Shown piece by piece: positions 1 through 8,018 of a stretch of 32,579 nucleotides of DNA (positions within the stretch are counted from its first letter, which is position 1; each line of letters starts with the position of its first letter). Below the pieces are notes generated by a model. That model was not told where the DNA came from, made no database searches, and saw only the letters and a list, made by a program, of their open reading frames with translations. A program made the translations under genes and the position numbers. The DNA comes from Candidatus Poribacteria bacterium (GTDB taxonomy: Bacteria > Poribacteria > WGA-4E > WGA-3G), in assembly GCA_003635185.1 (NCBI GenBank), contig PYJA01000032.1, forward strand, positions 1 through 32,579, written 5' to 3'.

Positions 1-1
1 C

Positions 2-983
2 GCTCATGTAAAAAGTTTGTGCTTTTAGTTTCGTTGTGCTATAGTATAGTCTATGGATTTTCCAATAGTTTCTTTAATAGATGATGAACGCGCGGAGGAA
101 TGGTTGCTAAATCATTTCCATCCACAAGGGTTACACTGTCCACACTGTGATGCGGGCGTGACGGAGGCACGCAAATTCCGAAAAACAGAAACAAGTCGTT
201 TGCAAGTTTATCGCTGTCGTGTGTGTGATGGTGTCTATAACTTATATAGTGGGACAGTGTTTGCTCAAAAGCAGTTTCGTCCTTCACAAGTTGTTCTGCT
301 TTTGCGCGGTTTTTGCAAAGGTGCTTCTTCCTCACAACTCTCACGTGAACTCGGGATAAGTTTTCCAACGGTGCTGTCTATAAGGCGGGTTCTTCAAGAT
401 GCTGCCCAGATGCTGCAACCGGAGGATGCTTTGCCGGACACTGAGATAGAAACAGATGAGATGTTTCAAAATGCGGGTGAAAAAGGCGAACCGCATAAAG
501 ACCCAGAGGATCCCCCGCGTCGGCGTGGGAATAAACGGAGAGGTCATGGCACTTATGCGAATGATCGTCCCCCTATAGTCGGCACAATAGGGCGCAAAAG
601 CAAGCGCGTCCGGTTGCGTGTGGCACATCGGACTGATAGTGCGACCCTCTCCGCACACGTGCATCAGTTCACGCTCCCCCTGGCTATTGTCCGGACAGAT
701 GGATGGCGTGGCTATAACGGTATTGATCGTTCCCATGCGATAGTGTGTCATAGTGATGGTGAATGGGCAAGAGATGACGATGCGGATGGGATTTGCGAAA
801 CTCACATCAACACGATTGAAGGTGTGTGGACAACGGTGCGTAACTTTCTCCGTCCCTTTCGCGGTGTTCATAAAAAGTTCCTTTCAGGATATATCGCTAT
901 CTGTGAATTTGTTATTAACCTCAAATCTGTCACCGTTGAGTTTATATCAAAACTTGTCAAACGCACTAAATCTTAATATGAGC
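2..983 (+). mobile_element. IS1595-family insertion sequence (ISXO2-like), apparently complete
   Basis: The element is a single transposase gene between imperfect inverted ends. The left end begins GCTCATGTAAAAA at 2. The reverse complement of 971-983 begins GCTCATATTAAGA, so the first six bases match exactly and several more match beyond. Both ends lie just outside the transposase ORF, as expected for this family. The 8-bp target duplication typical of IS1595 elements cannot be tested because the left flank is only one base long. It sits immediately downstream of the khpB stop codon. The exact boundaries are an inference from the inverted ends. Confidence 0.6.
53..976 (+). CDS. IS1595-family (ISXO2-like) transposase
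   Basis: A 307-residue transposase that cuts and joins the ends of its own insertion sequence. The N-terminus has a zinc ribbon with cysteine pairs C29/C32 and C55/C58. The ISXO2-like catalytic domain follows, with acidic residues D135 (in TDEMFQ) and D216 (in RTDGWRGY), then the HINTIEGVW segment with N253 and a downstream GVHKKFL lysine pair. This fits the DDNK-type active site of the IS1595 family. The length is normal and no frameshift or stop interrupts it, so it may be active. No clear ribosome-binding site precedes ATG 53, which is common for transposases. The residues between about 142 and 170 are rich in P, R and K and form a variable linker. Confidence 0.93.
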   Translation: MDFPIVSLIDDERAEEWLLNHFHPQGLHCPHCDAGVTEARKFRKTETSRLQVYRCRVCDGVYNLYSGTVFAQKQFRPSQVVLLLRGFCKGASSSQLSRELGISFPTVLSIRRVLQDAAQMLQPEDALPDTEIETDEMFQNAGEKGEPHKDPEDPPRRRGNKRRGHGTYANDRPPIVGTIGRKSKRVRLRVAHRTDSATLSAHVHQFTLPLAIVRTDGWRGYNGIDRSHAIVCHSDGEWARDDDADGICETHINTIEGVWTTVRNFLRPFRGVHKKFLSGYIAICEFVINLKSVTVEFISKLVKRTKS

Positions 984-1036
984 CAACATATTTTGGATTG
1001 GACTATAAACGGATCCGTAATTTTATGTTTCACAAC

Positions 1037-1663
1037 TCAATAGTTATCTTGAATTGAAATAACAACGCGGCGCATATCACCTTCACCTTGACTAAACGTT
1101 GAGACAGTGTCGTCCGATTTTAGGGCAAGATGAATCACGCGTCTATCCTTAGCATTCATAGGCGCAAGAACAACATCCTGACGTGTCCGTTTGACTTTTG
1201 CTGCAACTTGATGTGCCATGTCTACGAGTGTCTGTTCTCTGCGCTTGCGATAACCTTCGGTATCAACAAATATCTTTTTCTTGGCGAGTGCATTTTTATT
1301 GATGATACAATTGAGGATACGTTCAATAGCATCAAGGGTCTGTCCATGCTTGCCGATCAGAAGTGCTGGCGAATCAGAAACCATATTGAGGTGCAGACTG
1401 CCTTCAATATAGTTGGATTCAACTTCCCCCTCAATTCCAATTCGCGTGAGTATTTCCTTCAAAACGGTTTCTGGTGCAGTAGAAATATCTTCCTTAAGAG
1501 TAGCCCGAATTTTTGCGGGTTTCGCGCCAAAACTCAAAATGCCTTTAGTCGGTTCATTAATTATGATGATGTTAACCTGTTCACGCGTTGCTTCAAGCTG
1601 TGTCAGTGCAGTATCAATTGCCTCTTCCACAGTTTCGGCTTCAGTTTCTATATAGTTTTGCAA
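1037..1663 (-). CDS. khpB: KhpB/Jag RNA-binding protein (SpoIIIJ-associated)
   Basis: A 208-residue RNA-binding protein of the Jag/KhpB family, known to pair with KhpA in binding RNAs linked to cell envelope growth. An N-terminal Jag domain (EAETVEEAIDTAL; GILSFGAKPAKI) is followed by a KH domain (LLIGKHGQTLDAIERIL) and a C-terminal R3H domain (KDRRVIHLAL). The reading frame is open back to a GTG at 1684. I prefer TTG at 1663, because AAGGAGG lies 8 bases upstream of it, inside the longer version. It is the last gene of the rnpA-yidD-yidC-khpB cluster, about 40 bp after yidC. The mnmE gene that often follows is absent, and an insertion sequence lies there. Family call is sure, start is probable. 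Confidence 0.92.
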   Translation of the reverse strand: MQNYIETEAETVEEAIDTALTQLEATREQVNIIIINEPTKGILSFGAKPAKIRATLKEDISTAPETVLKEILTRIGIEGEVESNYIEGSLHLNMVSDSPALLIGKHGQTLDAIERILNCIINKNALAKKKIFVDTEGYRKRREQTLVDMAHQVAAKVKRTRQDVVLAPMNAKDRRVIHLALKSDDTVSTFSQGEGDMRRVVISIQDNY

Positions 1664-1703
1664 TTGGCAGCCCTCCTTATTCACATAAAACTAATTGAAA
1701 ACA

Positions 1704-3560
1704 TCATTTCGTTTTGCGTTTCGGTAGTGTGTTTTCCTGTTTGTCGGATTCGCCATCATGGAAAAATTTTGTTTGTATTTGTTGTTGCGCTACAGTAAAG
1801 ACACTATTACATAACCAGTATAACACAAACCCGGAAGCCCAGTTATAAAACATGAAGACAAAGATAAGCGGCAAAAACTGCATAATTTTGGCTTGTGTAT
1901 TACTGGTAGTGGGCGTAGCAGACATTCCGCCGACAAATTTCTGCTGGAGCCATGCTGTGAGTCCATTCAGAAGCGGTAAGAATCGGATAGAGTCTATTTC
2001 TATAAAGATTAGCGGTATCGTAAATGGAAGTTTGAATAATGTATCTGGTGCTGAGAGGTCATTAATCCAAAAGAGGAAAGGCGCACCTCGCAATTCAACG
2101 GCACTTCTAAGCAGGGCATAGAGTGCTAAAAAAATGGGGAGTTGTGGTAGCCAAGGAATACAACCGCCCAACGGGTTCACTCCATTTTCTTTGTAAATCC
2201 GCATTGTAGCTTTATTTAGTTTTTGCGGGTCGTCTCGATATTTTTCCCGCAATTCAGTCAATTGCGGCTGGAGGTCGCTCATTTTCTTCATGGAAACATG
2301 CGCTTTCCGGGTAAGCGGGAAGGAAATCACCTTCACTAATGCGGTCATCAGGATAATCGCTATGCCATAGTTTCGGAAGATGTTGTGCAACCCGTTGACT
2401 ACCCACAACATTGCCCATGCCACGGGACTGAAAAATCCGAAATCTATGATTTTTGAGAGATGAATTGAATTTTCGGGCGCATTCGGAGCAGTAATAGACT
2501 TCAATAATGCGTCGTCCTTGGGACCAATATAGAGACGGAAAGCATGGGTCCGCTTTTGCTGAGCCGGCAGTTTAAAAAGAGGGACTGTCAAAACAGCTGT
2601 CTCTGTCGGTGCTGCAACAAGCATATTTGTTGTCTCATTTACCTTTGCAGTATCCAGTGTATAGGTAGCCTCAAGTCGTGGGTCCGGGATCATGAAGGCA
2701 CTAAAGTACTTGCTGCTAATGCCTGCCCAGAGTGCATTTGCTGAAGCATTTTCATCTTTCAACTTTTTAGTGGGTTTTCCTTCACCAATATAGGTTTTTG
2801 CCCCTTCAGCGTTTTTATCAAATCCATCACGTTTGTTGCGCTTTTTTTCATGGATGAGCAGGTCGGCATTAATTCCTGGGCCCCAACGGAGTTCATACCC
2901 ATTCCATTCTTCATTTCCCCCAATTCTCAACGGCTCAGAAGCATCAGACACATTTTCGAACGTCAAGGCTAAATCGACGGTATAACTATCGTTATAAAAA
3001 GTAAACTGTTTGGCAACTTTCAGTTGCTTCCCAATCGTCGTCGTGAAGGTTAGCGTTCCCTCTTGTTGTGTATCTGATAGTTGAATTCCTTGGGGTTTGT
3101 CAGCTTGCCATTTAGCACCAACTAAATCAATTTGTAAATTGGTATTTCCGAAACGGAGGGCAAGACAGTTAAGTGCTGTTTCAGGAATAAGGTTTAACGG
3201 TACGTCTTTGGCAATGTCTGATCTGTCGGGAAAACGTAAATCGCCCTTTTCATTTTTTTCTACCAGTTTCCATCGCTTAGCTATAGCCAATTTTTCGTTA
3301 AAAGTGATGTCGTAAATAGCAGTTTTGACGTGTACTTCAGGATCGTCCGGACTCTCTTGAGGTGTTATCAGTAGGTCCGAATCAGTAGAGTCCTCTTCCT
3401 CTTTTTCAAGTTCTGCTCCTTGAGGTGTGTCGCTTGGTGCTATCTGTTCAGTTATTGAAGGGTCGTTCTGTTCTGGTACGAAGCGATTGCCAAATATTAG
3501 GCTCCATCCAATCATTACACCAATCATTAGAACAAGTGCGAGAATATAACGTGCTCCCAT
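1704..3560 (-). CDS. yidC: YidC/Oxa1 membrane protein insertase
   Basis: A 618-residue inner-membrane insertase that places membrane proteins in the bilayer alone or with SecYEG. Residues 4-24 are the first membrane helix. A large periplasmic beta-rich domain follows (about 25-370), the form found in Gram-negative-type bacteria. The conserved Oxa1 core (from about 375) includes GIAIILMTALVKVISFPLTRK, the cytoplasmic MKKMSDLQPQLTELREKY loop, NPLGGCIPWLPQLPIFLALY and the last helix near NWASGFVLYWLCNSVFT. The tail is basic (KQENTLPKRKTK). It lies between yidD and khpB on the same strand. A GAGGAG motif is about 13 bases before ATG, rather far. The periplasmic domain implies an outer membrane, which fits the lipoproteins elsewhere in the window. 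Confidence 0.97.
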   Translation of the reverse strand: MGARYILALVLMIGVMIGWSLIFGNRFVPEQNDPSITEQIAPSDTPQGAELEKEEEDSTDSDLLITPQESPDDPEVHVKTAIYDITFNEKLAIAKRWKLVEKNEKGDLRFPDRSDIAKDVPLNLIPETALNCLALRFGNTNLQIDLVGAKWQADKPQGIQLSDTQQEGTLTFTTTIGKQLKVAKQFTFYNDSYTVDLALTFENVSDASEPLRIGGNEEWNGYELRWGPGINADLLIHEKKRNKRDGFDKNAEGAKTYIGEGKPTKKLKDENASANALWAGISSKYFSAFMIPDPRLEATYTLDTAKVNETTNMLVAAPTETAVLTVPLFKLPAQQKRTHAFRLYIGPKDDALLKSITAPNAPENSIHLSKIIDFGFFSPVAWAMLWVVNGLHNIFRNYGIAIILMTALVKVISFPLTRKAHVSMKKMSDLQPQLTELREKYRDDPQKLNKATMRIYKENGVNPLGGCIPWLPQLPIFLALYALLRSAVELRGAPFLFWINDLSAPDTLFKLPFTIPLIFIEIDSIRFLPLLNGLTAWLQQKFVGGMSATPTTSNTQAKIMQFLPLIFVFMFYNWASGFVLYWLCNSVFTVAQQQIQTKFFHDGESDKQENTLPKRKTK

Positions 3561-3612
3561 TTAATTTTAGATGCTCCTCTATCTTATTATAGTGTGGGCT
3601 GTAGTTCGCCGG

Positions 3613-3640
3613 ACGCTGAATGTCACTATACGTTCAGCGT
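3613..3640. repeat. Hairpin between yidD and yidC
   Basis: A perfect 8-bp inverted repeat, ACGCTGAA at 3613-3620 and TTCAGCGT at 3633-3640, with a 12-base loop. It lies in the 87-bp gap between the yidD stop and the yidC start. No T-run follows on the minus strand, so it is not a classical terminator. It could modulate transcript stability between the two genes. The function is inference. Confidence 0.5.
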
Positions 3641-3647
3641 ATATTTG

Positions 3648-3857
3648 CTATTGAAGCGGGTCAAAACCCCCTGGGTGGTAGGGATGGCATTTTGCCAATC
3701 GTTTTAATGTTAACCAACTGCCTTTTAAGACACCATATTGTTCAAAGGCTTGCTGTGCGTAGTGTGAACAAGTCGGATGGAAACGACACGTTGGCGGAAA
3801 AAGTGGGGAGATAAAGCGGCGATACCCGCGGATAGCGTAAAGAATTAATCGGCTCAT
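3648..3857 (-). CDS. yidD: YidD membrane protein insertion efficiency factor
   Basis: A 69-residue member of the YidD (UPF0161) family, which helps YidC-dependent membrane protein insertion at the inner face of the membrane. It shows the family pattern: an amphipathic basic N-terminus ([14 protein letters not shown]), then [21 protein letters not shown] with its conserved cysteines, and the C-terminal [14 protein letters not shown]. The length is usual for the family. It lies between rnpA and yidC on the same strand, the canonical position. No strong ribosome-binding site is visible before ATG 3857, so translation may be coupled or weak. Confidence 0.96.
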   Translation of the reverse strand: MSRLILYAIRGYRRFISPLFPPTCRFHPTCSHYAQQAFEQYGVLKGSWLTLKRLAKCHPYHPGGFDPLQ

Positions 3858-3935
3858 TTTTTTAGATAACCGTTCATTTGCAAGAGATGTTTTTAGACTC
3901 TAACGAGTTTTTTATTGATATTGATTAGATTATAT

Positions 3936-4334
3936 TTAAAATTTTTGAAAAGGTTCACGCTGCCAAGTCCTTCTATAACCCACCTTTCCCGGTACCATGA
4001 TGAATGCTCTATAGAACACTTGGCGTAAACTATCTTCAGCTTCCTGTCCTGAAAGATCAACGGCATCTTTTCTGCCTACAACCACAATATCGTAATGGGG
4101 CAGAAGTCCAGGCTTAAGCATGCGAAACGCTTCACGTATGAGGCGTCTGACACGGTTTCGCGTGACACTGTTGCCTACTTTTTTACTGACTGTTATTCCT
4201 AACCGAGATTGACTAAATCCTGTGCGGTAGACATAGATAACGAAGTGGGGACTCCAATTCTTTCTCCCTTTTTTATATGCTCTCTGAAATTCCCATGACT
4301 TCTTCAGCCTCTCCGGATGTGGTTGATACGGCAT
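3936..4334 (-). CDS. rnpA: Ribonuclease P protein component
   Basis: A 132-residue basic protein that binds RNase P RNA and helps it remove tRNA 5' leaders. The N-terminal ERLKKSWEFQRAYKKGRK segment and the RNR signature helix (RNRVRRLIREAFR, residues 59-71) are diagnostic. FVIYVYR and RLGITVSKKVGNSV form the central sheet. It opens the cluster that runs through yidD and yidC to khpB. In most bacteria rpmH (ribosomal protein L34) sits directly upstream, but the 198 bp before this start have no L34-like frame on either strand. The start codon has only a weak ribosome-binding site. Confidence 0.96.
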   Translation of the reverse strand: MPYQPHPERLKKSWEFQRAYKKGRKNWSPHFVIYVYRTGFSQSRLGITVSKKVGNSVTRNRVRRLIREAFRMLKPGLLPHYDIVVVGRKDAVDLSGQEAEDSLRQVFYRAFIMVPGKVGYRRTWQREPFQKF

Positions 4335-4397
4335 AATCTTAGGCTCTATTCAGATTGGTAGCACCTTCTCCTTCACACAAATCTACAAGGTTGTCCT

Positions 4398-4403
4398 ATT
4401 ATA
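4398..4403 (-). promoter_or_regulatory. Possible -10 box upstream of rnpA
   Basis: On the minus strand these bases read TATAAT, a perfect -10 hexamer, about 65 bases before the rnpA start. The hexamer 17 bases further upstream is a poor -35 match. It is offered only because the missing rpmH leaves rnpA needing its own promoter. Confidence 0.35.
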
Positions 4404-4438
4404 CCAGATTAATTGGATTTATCTTCTTATCTTATCAT

Positions 4439-4463
4439 TAGGGGCGTTTACAAAACGCCCCTA
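4439..4463. repeat. Strong intergenic palindrome between HNH gene and rnpA
   Basis: A perfect 11-bp inverted repeat, TAGGGGCGTTT at 4439-4449 and its complement at 4453-4463, with a 3-base loop. There is no T-run on either side. It has the stem and 3-base loop geometry of the palindrome at 26990-27010, so it looks like one of a class of dispersed intergenic palindromes rather than a dedicated terminator. It may still end transcription of the HNH gene, which stops 70 bases upstream in the transcribed direction. Confidence 0.6.
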
Positions 4464-4532
4464 CCGAGAGGAATCGCGTTAATTGGGTATTATTTATACA
4501 ACATAACTTGAATAAGAAGCTGTCTCTTCACC

Positions 4533-5045
4533 TCAATTAATATAGAGATACTTTTTCCAAGACGGATGGTAACCCCGAAAATGACGGTTGAGTTGCAAAT
4601 ACGTCAAGATTGAAGGCGTTTTTGGTGCTCTTTTCAACTTGAAATGTGTCTCATGAAGCATCTGATTGCCTTTGTTATTGTTGCAGCGTTTACAAGCTGT
4701 CACAACATTTTCCCAGGTTGTCTTGCCGCCTTTTGAAATCGGAATAACGTGGTCAAGTGTGAGCAGAGAAGCAGAAAACTGGCGATGGCAATATTGACAG
4801 GTGTGCTGGTCGCGCGCAAGGACATTCTTGCGAGAAAACTTGACAACACTGCGCGGCACATGCACATAGTTCACCAAACGAATTACATGCGGTACTTTGA
4901 CAATAGCCGAAGGTGACCGAATTTCTGATTCGGACACTTCCTCTGTCTGAGCAGTGCCCTTGAAAACCATCTTCAAGGCTCGCCTGAGATTGCAAACGTT
5001 GATTGCTTCATAACTGGCATTTAGCACTAAAACAGGTACTTCCAC
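4533..5045 (-). CDS. HNH endonuclease family protein
   Basis: A 170-residue protein of a widespread stand-alone bacterial HNH family whose cellular role is not settled. Residues 1-75 form the conserved N-terminal part (VPVLVLNASYEAINVCNLRRALKMV, then RLVNYVHVPR). The HNH domain follows, with zinc cysteines C83/C86 and C118/C121, the catalytic D98-H99 pair (LTLDHVIP), and the WENVV...CNNNKGN signature. All key residues are present. The start is GTG at 5045, chosen because GGAGG lies 8 bases upstream and the alignment begins EVPVLVLN. It occupies the place next to rnpA where rpmH is usually found. It is a domestic-type HNH protein rather than an obvious intron homing enzyme, since no intron is seen. 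Confidence 0.88.
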   Translation of the reverse strand: MEVPVLVLNASYEAINVCNLRRALKMVFKGTAQTEEVSESEIRSPSAIVKVPHVIRLVNYVHVPRSVVKFSRKNVLARDQHTCQYCHRQFSASLLTLDHVIPISKGGKTTWENVVTACKRCNNNKGNQMLHETHFKLKRAPKTPSILTYLQLNRHFRGYHPSWKKYLYIN

Positions 5046-5133
5046 TCGCCTGTCCTCCTACAAGCAAGCATTCTGATTTCAGTTACATACTATTTTAACA
5101 CATCTACGAGGGAATTGCAACTAAAATCTATTT

Positions 5134-5499
5134 GGGTGTGTAAAGTTTTTTGCATGTGCGTTGTCTGAATCGCGGATTATTGCCAAATCAACGGTATGAA
5201 TCATGGCGAATGCCATATGCGCATTCGTCTTTAGGCATTCCCCGGATTTCACCGATTGCGCGGATCATAAGCCTGGAGATGTCAAGTCGTTTTTCGTCTG
5301 GACGATGTTCCTCATCCAATAGCCCGTTTCTGTCCCGTCCTTTTCCAGATTGCGCTTCGGGGGATAGCACAAACTGGAAGTTTATGGGCCAAAACGCCTG
5401 CGAGTTTTGGCATCATCCACGGTAATCCGCAATTCTGACAAGTTTTGATGTGTCTTCCTGATGGGGCAATGCTCTGTGTGACAAAAACTTTACACACCC
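5134..5499. mobile_element. Small TIR-flanked element (MITE-like), copy 1
   Basis: The segment begins GGGTGTGTAAAGTTTTTT at 5134 and ends with the reverse complement of GGGTGTGTAAAGTTTTTGTCAC at 5499, giving inverted ends of 17 bp. The same ends bound the element at 14048-14357. Its 366 bp are too few for a full transposase, but hold degenerate reading frames (see the pseudogene entry). The 9-bp flanks (AATCTATTT left, AACGGACAA right) are not duplicated, so this copy is old, rearranged or recombined. The GTGTGTAAA core and 9-bp duplication at the other copy resemble IS256-type ends, which is inference. Confidence 0.6.
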
Positions 5500-5527
5500 A
5501 ACGGACAATCATAATTTGCAATATCAC
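5188..5527 (-). pseudogene. Degenerate cargo ORF with a CxxCG knuckle inside the small element
   Basis: Two overlapping minus-strand frames cover the element. The first (5527-5312) includes KTCQNCGLPWMMPKLAG and HKLPVCAIPR. The second (5370-5188) continues in another frame with LLDEEHRPDEKRLDISRLM and IRAIGEIRGMPKDECAYGIR. Together they read like one small protein broken by a frameshift near 5312-5370, with a possible zinc knuckle (CQNCG). I do not recognise the family. The first frame extends through the right inverted end, so its start is not credible as an independent gene. It could be fortuitous. Confidence 0.3.
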
Positions 5528-5544
5528 CTTAGATATGGTAAAAT
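5516..5544 (+). promoter_or_regulatory. Sigma70-type promoter of the leuB-like gene
   Basis: TTGCAA at 5516-5521 (4 of 6 to -35 consensus) and TAAAAT at 5539-5544 (5 of 6 to -10) are separated by exactly 17 bases. The gene starts 42 bases downstream. The -35 box begins 17 bases outside the right end of the small element, so the promoter is not part of it. Confidence 0.55.
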
Positions 5545-5586
5545 ATAACGAGTCAAAACGAAAACAGAACGATTTGGAGGAAATTG

Positions 5587-6639
5587 ATGTATAAAATCGG
5601 TCTCATACCAGGAGACGGAATTGGCCCCGAAGTAACACGCGAAGCAATGAAGGTCTTCGGGGCGGCAGCTGCACAGGAAGGTTTTAAATACGAAACTGTT
5701 GAATATGATGTCGGCGGCGACCGATATCTGGCAACCGGCGAAGTGTTACCCGATTCAGTGCTTGAAGAACTGCGTGAACTTGATGCTATTTATCTCGGTG
5801 CAATCGGACATCCGGATGTCAAACCCGGTATTTTAGAAAAAGGAATTCTGCTAAAGGTACGGTTTGAGCTTGATCTCTATATTAACTTGCGTCCTGTAAA
5901 ACTCTATCCGGGTGTACCTACACCTTTGAAGGACAAAGGTCCGGAAGATATTGATTTTATTGTCGTGCGTGAAAATACGGAAGGACTATACTCTGGAATC
6001 GGTGGCTTTCTGAAACGCGGTACGCGCGATGAAGTCGCAATTCAACAGATGATTAATACCTACAAAGGTGTGGAACGATGCGTCCGCTATGCGTATGAAC
6101 TCACCCGCAAACGCAACAAGACCAATACCTTAACCTCATGCGATAAAGCCAACGTGCTTACCTACGCACATGACTTGTGGCGACGCGTCTTTGACGAAGT
6201 AGGCGAAGATTATCCAGATATTAAAAGAGAATATGCGATTGTTGATGCGACAACGATGTGGATGGTCAAAAATCCGGAATGGTTTGATGTGATTGTCACC
6301 TGTAATATGTTCGGAGACATCATAACGGATCTCGGCGCAATGATTCAAGGCGGTATGGGAGTGGCAGCATCAGGCAATTTGAATCCAGAAAGCGTTGCGA
6401 TGTTTGAACCGATTCACGGTTCTGCCCCACGTTATACCGGCAAAAATCAGATTAACCCAATCGCTGCTGTCAGCGCAGCAGGTATGATGCTTGACCACCT
6501 TGGACATGCTGGCGCGGCAGCAAAAGTGGAAAAATCTATCAGCGATCTGCTTGCCAGCGGAAAAATTAAGGACCTTGGGGCTGGAAGAATGGGATACACA
6601 ACTGAACAAGTTGGAGACCTAATCGCAGAAGGTTTGTAA
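5587..6639 (+). CDS. leuB: 3-isopropylmalate dehydrogenase-like (isocitrate/isopropylmalate family)
   Basis: A 350-residue NAD-dependent beta-decarboxylating dehydrogenase. It is most like LeuB, which converts 3-isopropylmalate to 2-oxoisocaproate in leucine synthesis. It shows [14 protein letters not shown] at the N-terminus and the substrate loop [12 protein letters not shown] with R92. R102 lies in NLRP, R128 in VVRENTEG, K187 in CDKANV, and metal ligands D220, D244 and D248 in [12 protein letters not shown]. The nucleotide-binding EPIHGSAP follows. The loop sequence is close to the short actinobacterial LeuB type. Start ATG 5587 is favoured over TTG 5584 because GGAGG ends 6 bases before it. 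No other leu genes are nearby, so tartrate or another 3-substituted malate is a possible alternative substrate. Its stop is one base from that of the convergent methyltransferase. Confidence 0.85.
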   Translation: MYKIGLIPGDGIGPEVTREAMKVFGAAAAQEGFKYETVEYDVGGDRYLATGEVLPDSVLEELRELDAIYLGAIGHPDVKPGILEKGILLKVRFELDLYINLRPVKLYPGVPTPLKDKGPEDIDFIVVRENTEGLYSGIGGFLKRGTRDEVAIQQMINTYKGVERCVRYAYELTRKRNKTNTLTSCDKANVLTYAHDLWRRVFDEVGEDYPDIKREYAIVDATTMWMVKNPEWFDVIVTCNMFGDIITDLGAMIQGGMGVAASGNLNPESVAMFEPIHGSAPRYTGKNQINPIAAVSAAGMMLDHLGHAGAAAKVEKSISDLLASGKIKDLGAGRMGYTTEQVGDLIAEGL

Positions 6640-6640
6640 C

Positions 6641-7402
6641 TTATGCTAATTGTGCGGTAAAATTAATCCGATTTGAAGTGCGAGTCCACTTGTTAAAGGT
6701 ATACATGTCGAAAGCACTCAACATTTTGTAGCCTGCTGCTTTGAGCAATTCATTCACCGTCTGCACTTCAAAAATTCGTTGCTGGTGAACCTCTTCATAA
6801 CGTCTAAACAACTCACCTTCACGAATAAAAAATGTTAGGAAAGTTCGGCACATCTTGGAGTGGTAGTGATAATTATTTTTCCAGATATAGGAATAATCTT
6901 CGTGGTTTTCGGAAAATGTTTTGTTGTGGAAATGTTGGACGATATTGCGTTCAGTCGTAACATCAAAGATAAACAATCCATCTTGGGCAAGATGTTCAGT
7001 CACAGTTTCAAACATACCACTTAATTCATTTTCGTTAGATGCATAATTTATGCTGTCATAGGTGCAAAGGATCGCGTCAAACTGCTGATCTAACCGGAAA
7101 TTGAGCATATCCCCATGATGAAAAGTGATTTGTAAATTGTGATCTGTGGTTTTTTCACGAGCAATGTTCAACATTCCTTTTGCCCTATCAACACCAGTCA
7201 TTTCATATCCTTTTGCTGCTAACAAGACGGTTAATGCGCCTGTGCCGCACGCCAAATCGAGGATATTACGGGGTTTACAATCATACATTTTAAAAAGCGA
7301 TTCTATGTAATCGCACCATCGTAGGTAGTTGACATTCCGCATCATCCGGTCATAAGCATAGGCAAATTTTTCATAAGGTGGTGTTAATAACATCAATATC
7401 AA
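6641..7402 (-). CDS. Class I SAM-dependent methyltransferase
   Basis: A protein of about 250 residues with the Rossmann-type SAM-binding fold. Motif I is ILDLACGTGALTVLLAAKGY, the acidic second-strand residue is in TGVDRAKGML, and DAILCTYDSINY is motif IV. The N-terminal YEKFAYAYDRMM and the FDVTTERN segment are typical of small-molecule methyltransferases of unknown substrate (Methyltransf_25/UbiE-like). The frame opens at TTG 7402, overlapping the stop of the upstream membrane-protein gene. ATG 7393 is an equally reasonable start. Overlap suggests the two are translated from one message. The substrate cannot be told from sequence. Confidence 0.82.
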   Translation of the reverse strand: MILMLLTPPYEKFAYAYDRMMRNVNYLRWCDYIESLFKMYDCKPRNILDLACGTGALTVLLAAKGYEMTGVDRAKGMLNIAREKTTDHNLQITFHHGDMLNFRLDQQFDAILCTYDSINYASNENELSGMFETVTEHLAQDGLFIFDVTTERNIVQHFHNKTFSENHEDYSYIWKNNYHYHSKMCRTFLTFFIREGELFRRYEEVHQQRIFEVQTVNELLKAAGYKMLSAFDMYTFNKWTRTSNRINFTAQLA

Positions 7403-7791
7403 TTACTCAATTCCTGTTTGTATCCGACAGCAGCATTGAGCATCCTCAGGAGGGTATTAATTTCCTCTGGGTCCCAGGTTTCATCATCGTTCGCTTCAAG
7501 AGCATAATCCCCGGCATCTTTTATTTTTCGAAGATTGATTTTTCTGGTGATAAAACTAAATGGTAGTTGTTGCGCCACGCTTTTGACTCTTTCAATTGTT
7601 TCTATTATATGATTACGGTTTACACCTTCTGGCGCTTGCTTAACCATAGCAATCTTCAACGTATCCGCACCAAAATTAAAAAGTGTTGTGATGATAAACC
7701 ACTGCAGAATTGAAAGGCCGACCATGAATATCAATAAAATAGTTAACGCTTTGGTCAGATGGCGTTTCCAATTTCGCTTTTCTGTGCTCAT
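7399..7791 (-). CDS. Small membrane-anchored protein, unknown
   Basis: A 130-residue protein that I do not recognise. A basic N-terminus (TEKRNWKRHLTK) is followed by one hydrophobic segment, residues about 15-37 (LTILLIFMVGLSILQWFIITTLF), which suggests a single membrane anchor with the start inside. The remaining 90 residues are soluble and mostly charged, ending DETWDPEEINTLLRMLNAAVGYKQ. It overlaps the methyltransferase start by four bases, so the two are probably co-translated. It is likely real on the basis of that overlap, its clean anchor and a normal composition. No function is proposed. Confidence 0.65.
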   Translation of the reverse strand: MSTEKRNWKRHLTKALTILLIFMVGLSILQWFIITTLFNFGADTLKIAMVKQAPEGVNRNHIIETIERVKSVAQQLPFSFITRKINLRKIKDAGDYALEANDDETWDPEEINTLLRMLNAAVGYKQELSN

Positions 7792-7843
7792 TTTGAATTT
7801 ACCTCTATATTTTTCTTAAAACTAACGCGTGAACTTGGTAAAG

Positions 7844-7909
7844 GTTTTGTAGAGCAAACTGTTAGTTTGCGTTCCACAGATGCACAAACTAACAGTTTGT
7901 GCTACAAAC
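7844..7909. repeat. Large imperfect inverted repeat upstream of the YchF-like gene
   Basis: The left arm around 7846-7871 and right arm around 7882-7908 are complementary over about 26 bases with a few mismatches, built around the core CAAACTGTTAGTTTG. The loop is about 10 bases. The right arm contains CACAAACT, also found in the palindromic block near 25990-26015. It is probably one of the organism's dispersed palindromes. It lies between two divergently transcribed genes. Confidence 0.65.
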
Positions 7910-8018
7910 GATAGCATATATTAGCATTATACATGAATGTTGTCAAGGGTGTAAATTTTTATTAATTTCTGAATGCGCGTGTAGCATTCAGCGTCAACGA
8001 AAAAGTGTCAGGTATAGT

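Noticed and set aside
341..871. 176-codon minus-strand frame opposite the transposase
   Set aside because: It is a shadow of the transposase gene with no family resemblance and no ribosome-binding site.
1130..1798. 222-codon plus-strand frame opposite khpB and the yidC end
   Set aside because: It covers two conserved minus-strand genes and shows no domain.
4335..4532. Possible rpmH (L34) gene upstream of rnpA
   Set aside because: I looked for the basic L34 signature on the minus strand and found none. The stretch is AT-rich with a palindrome.
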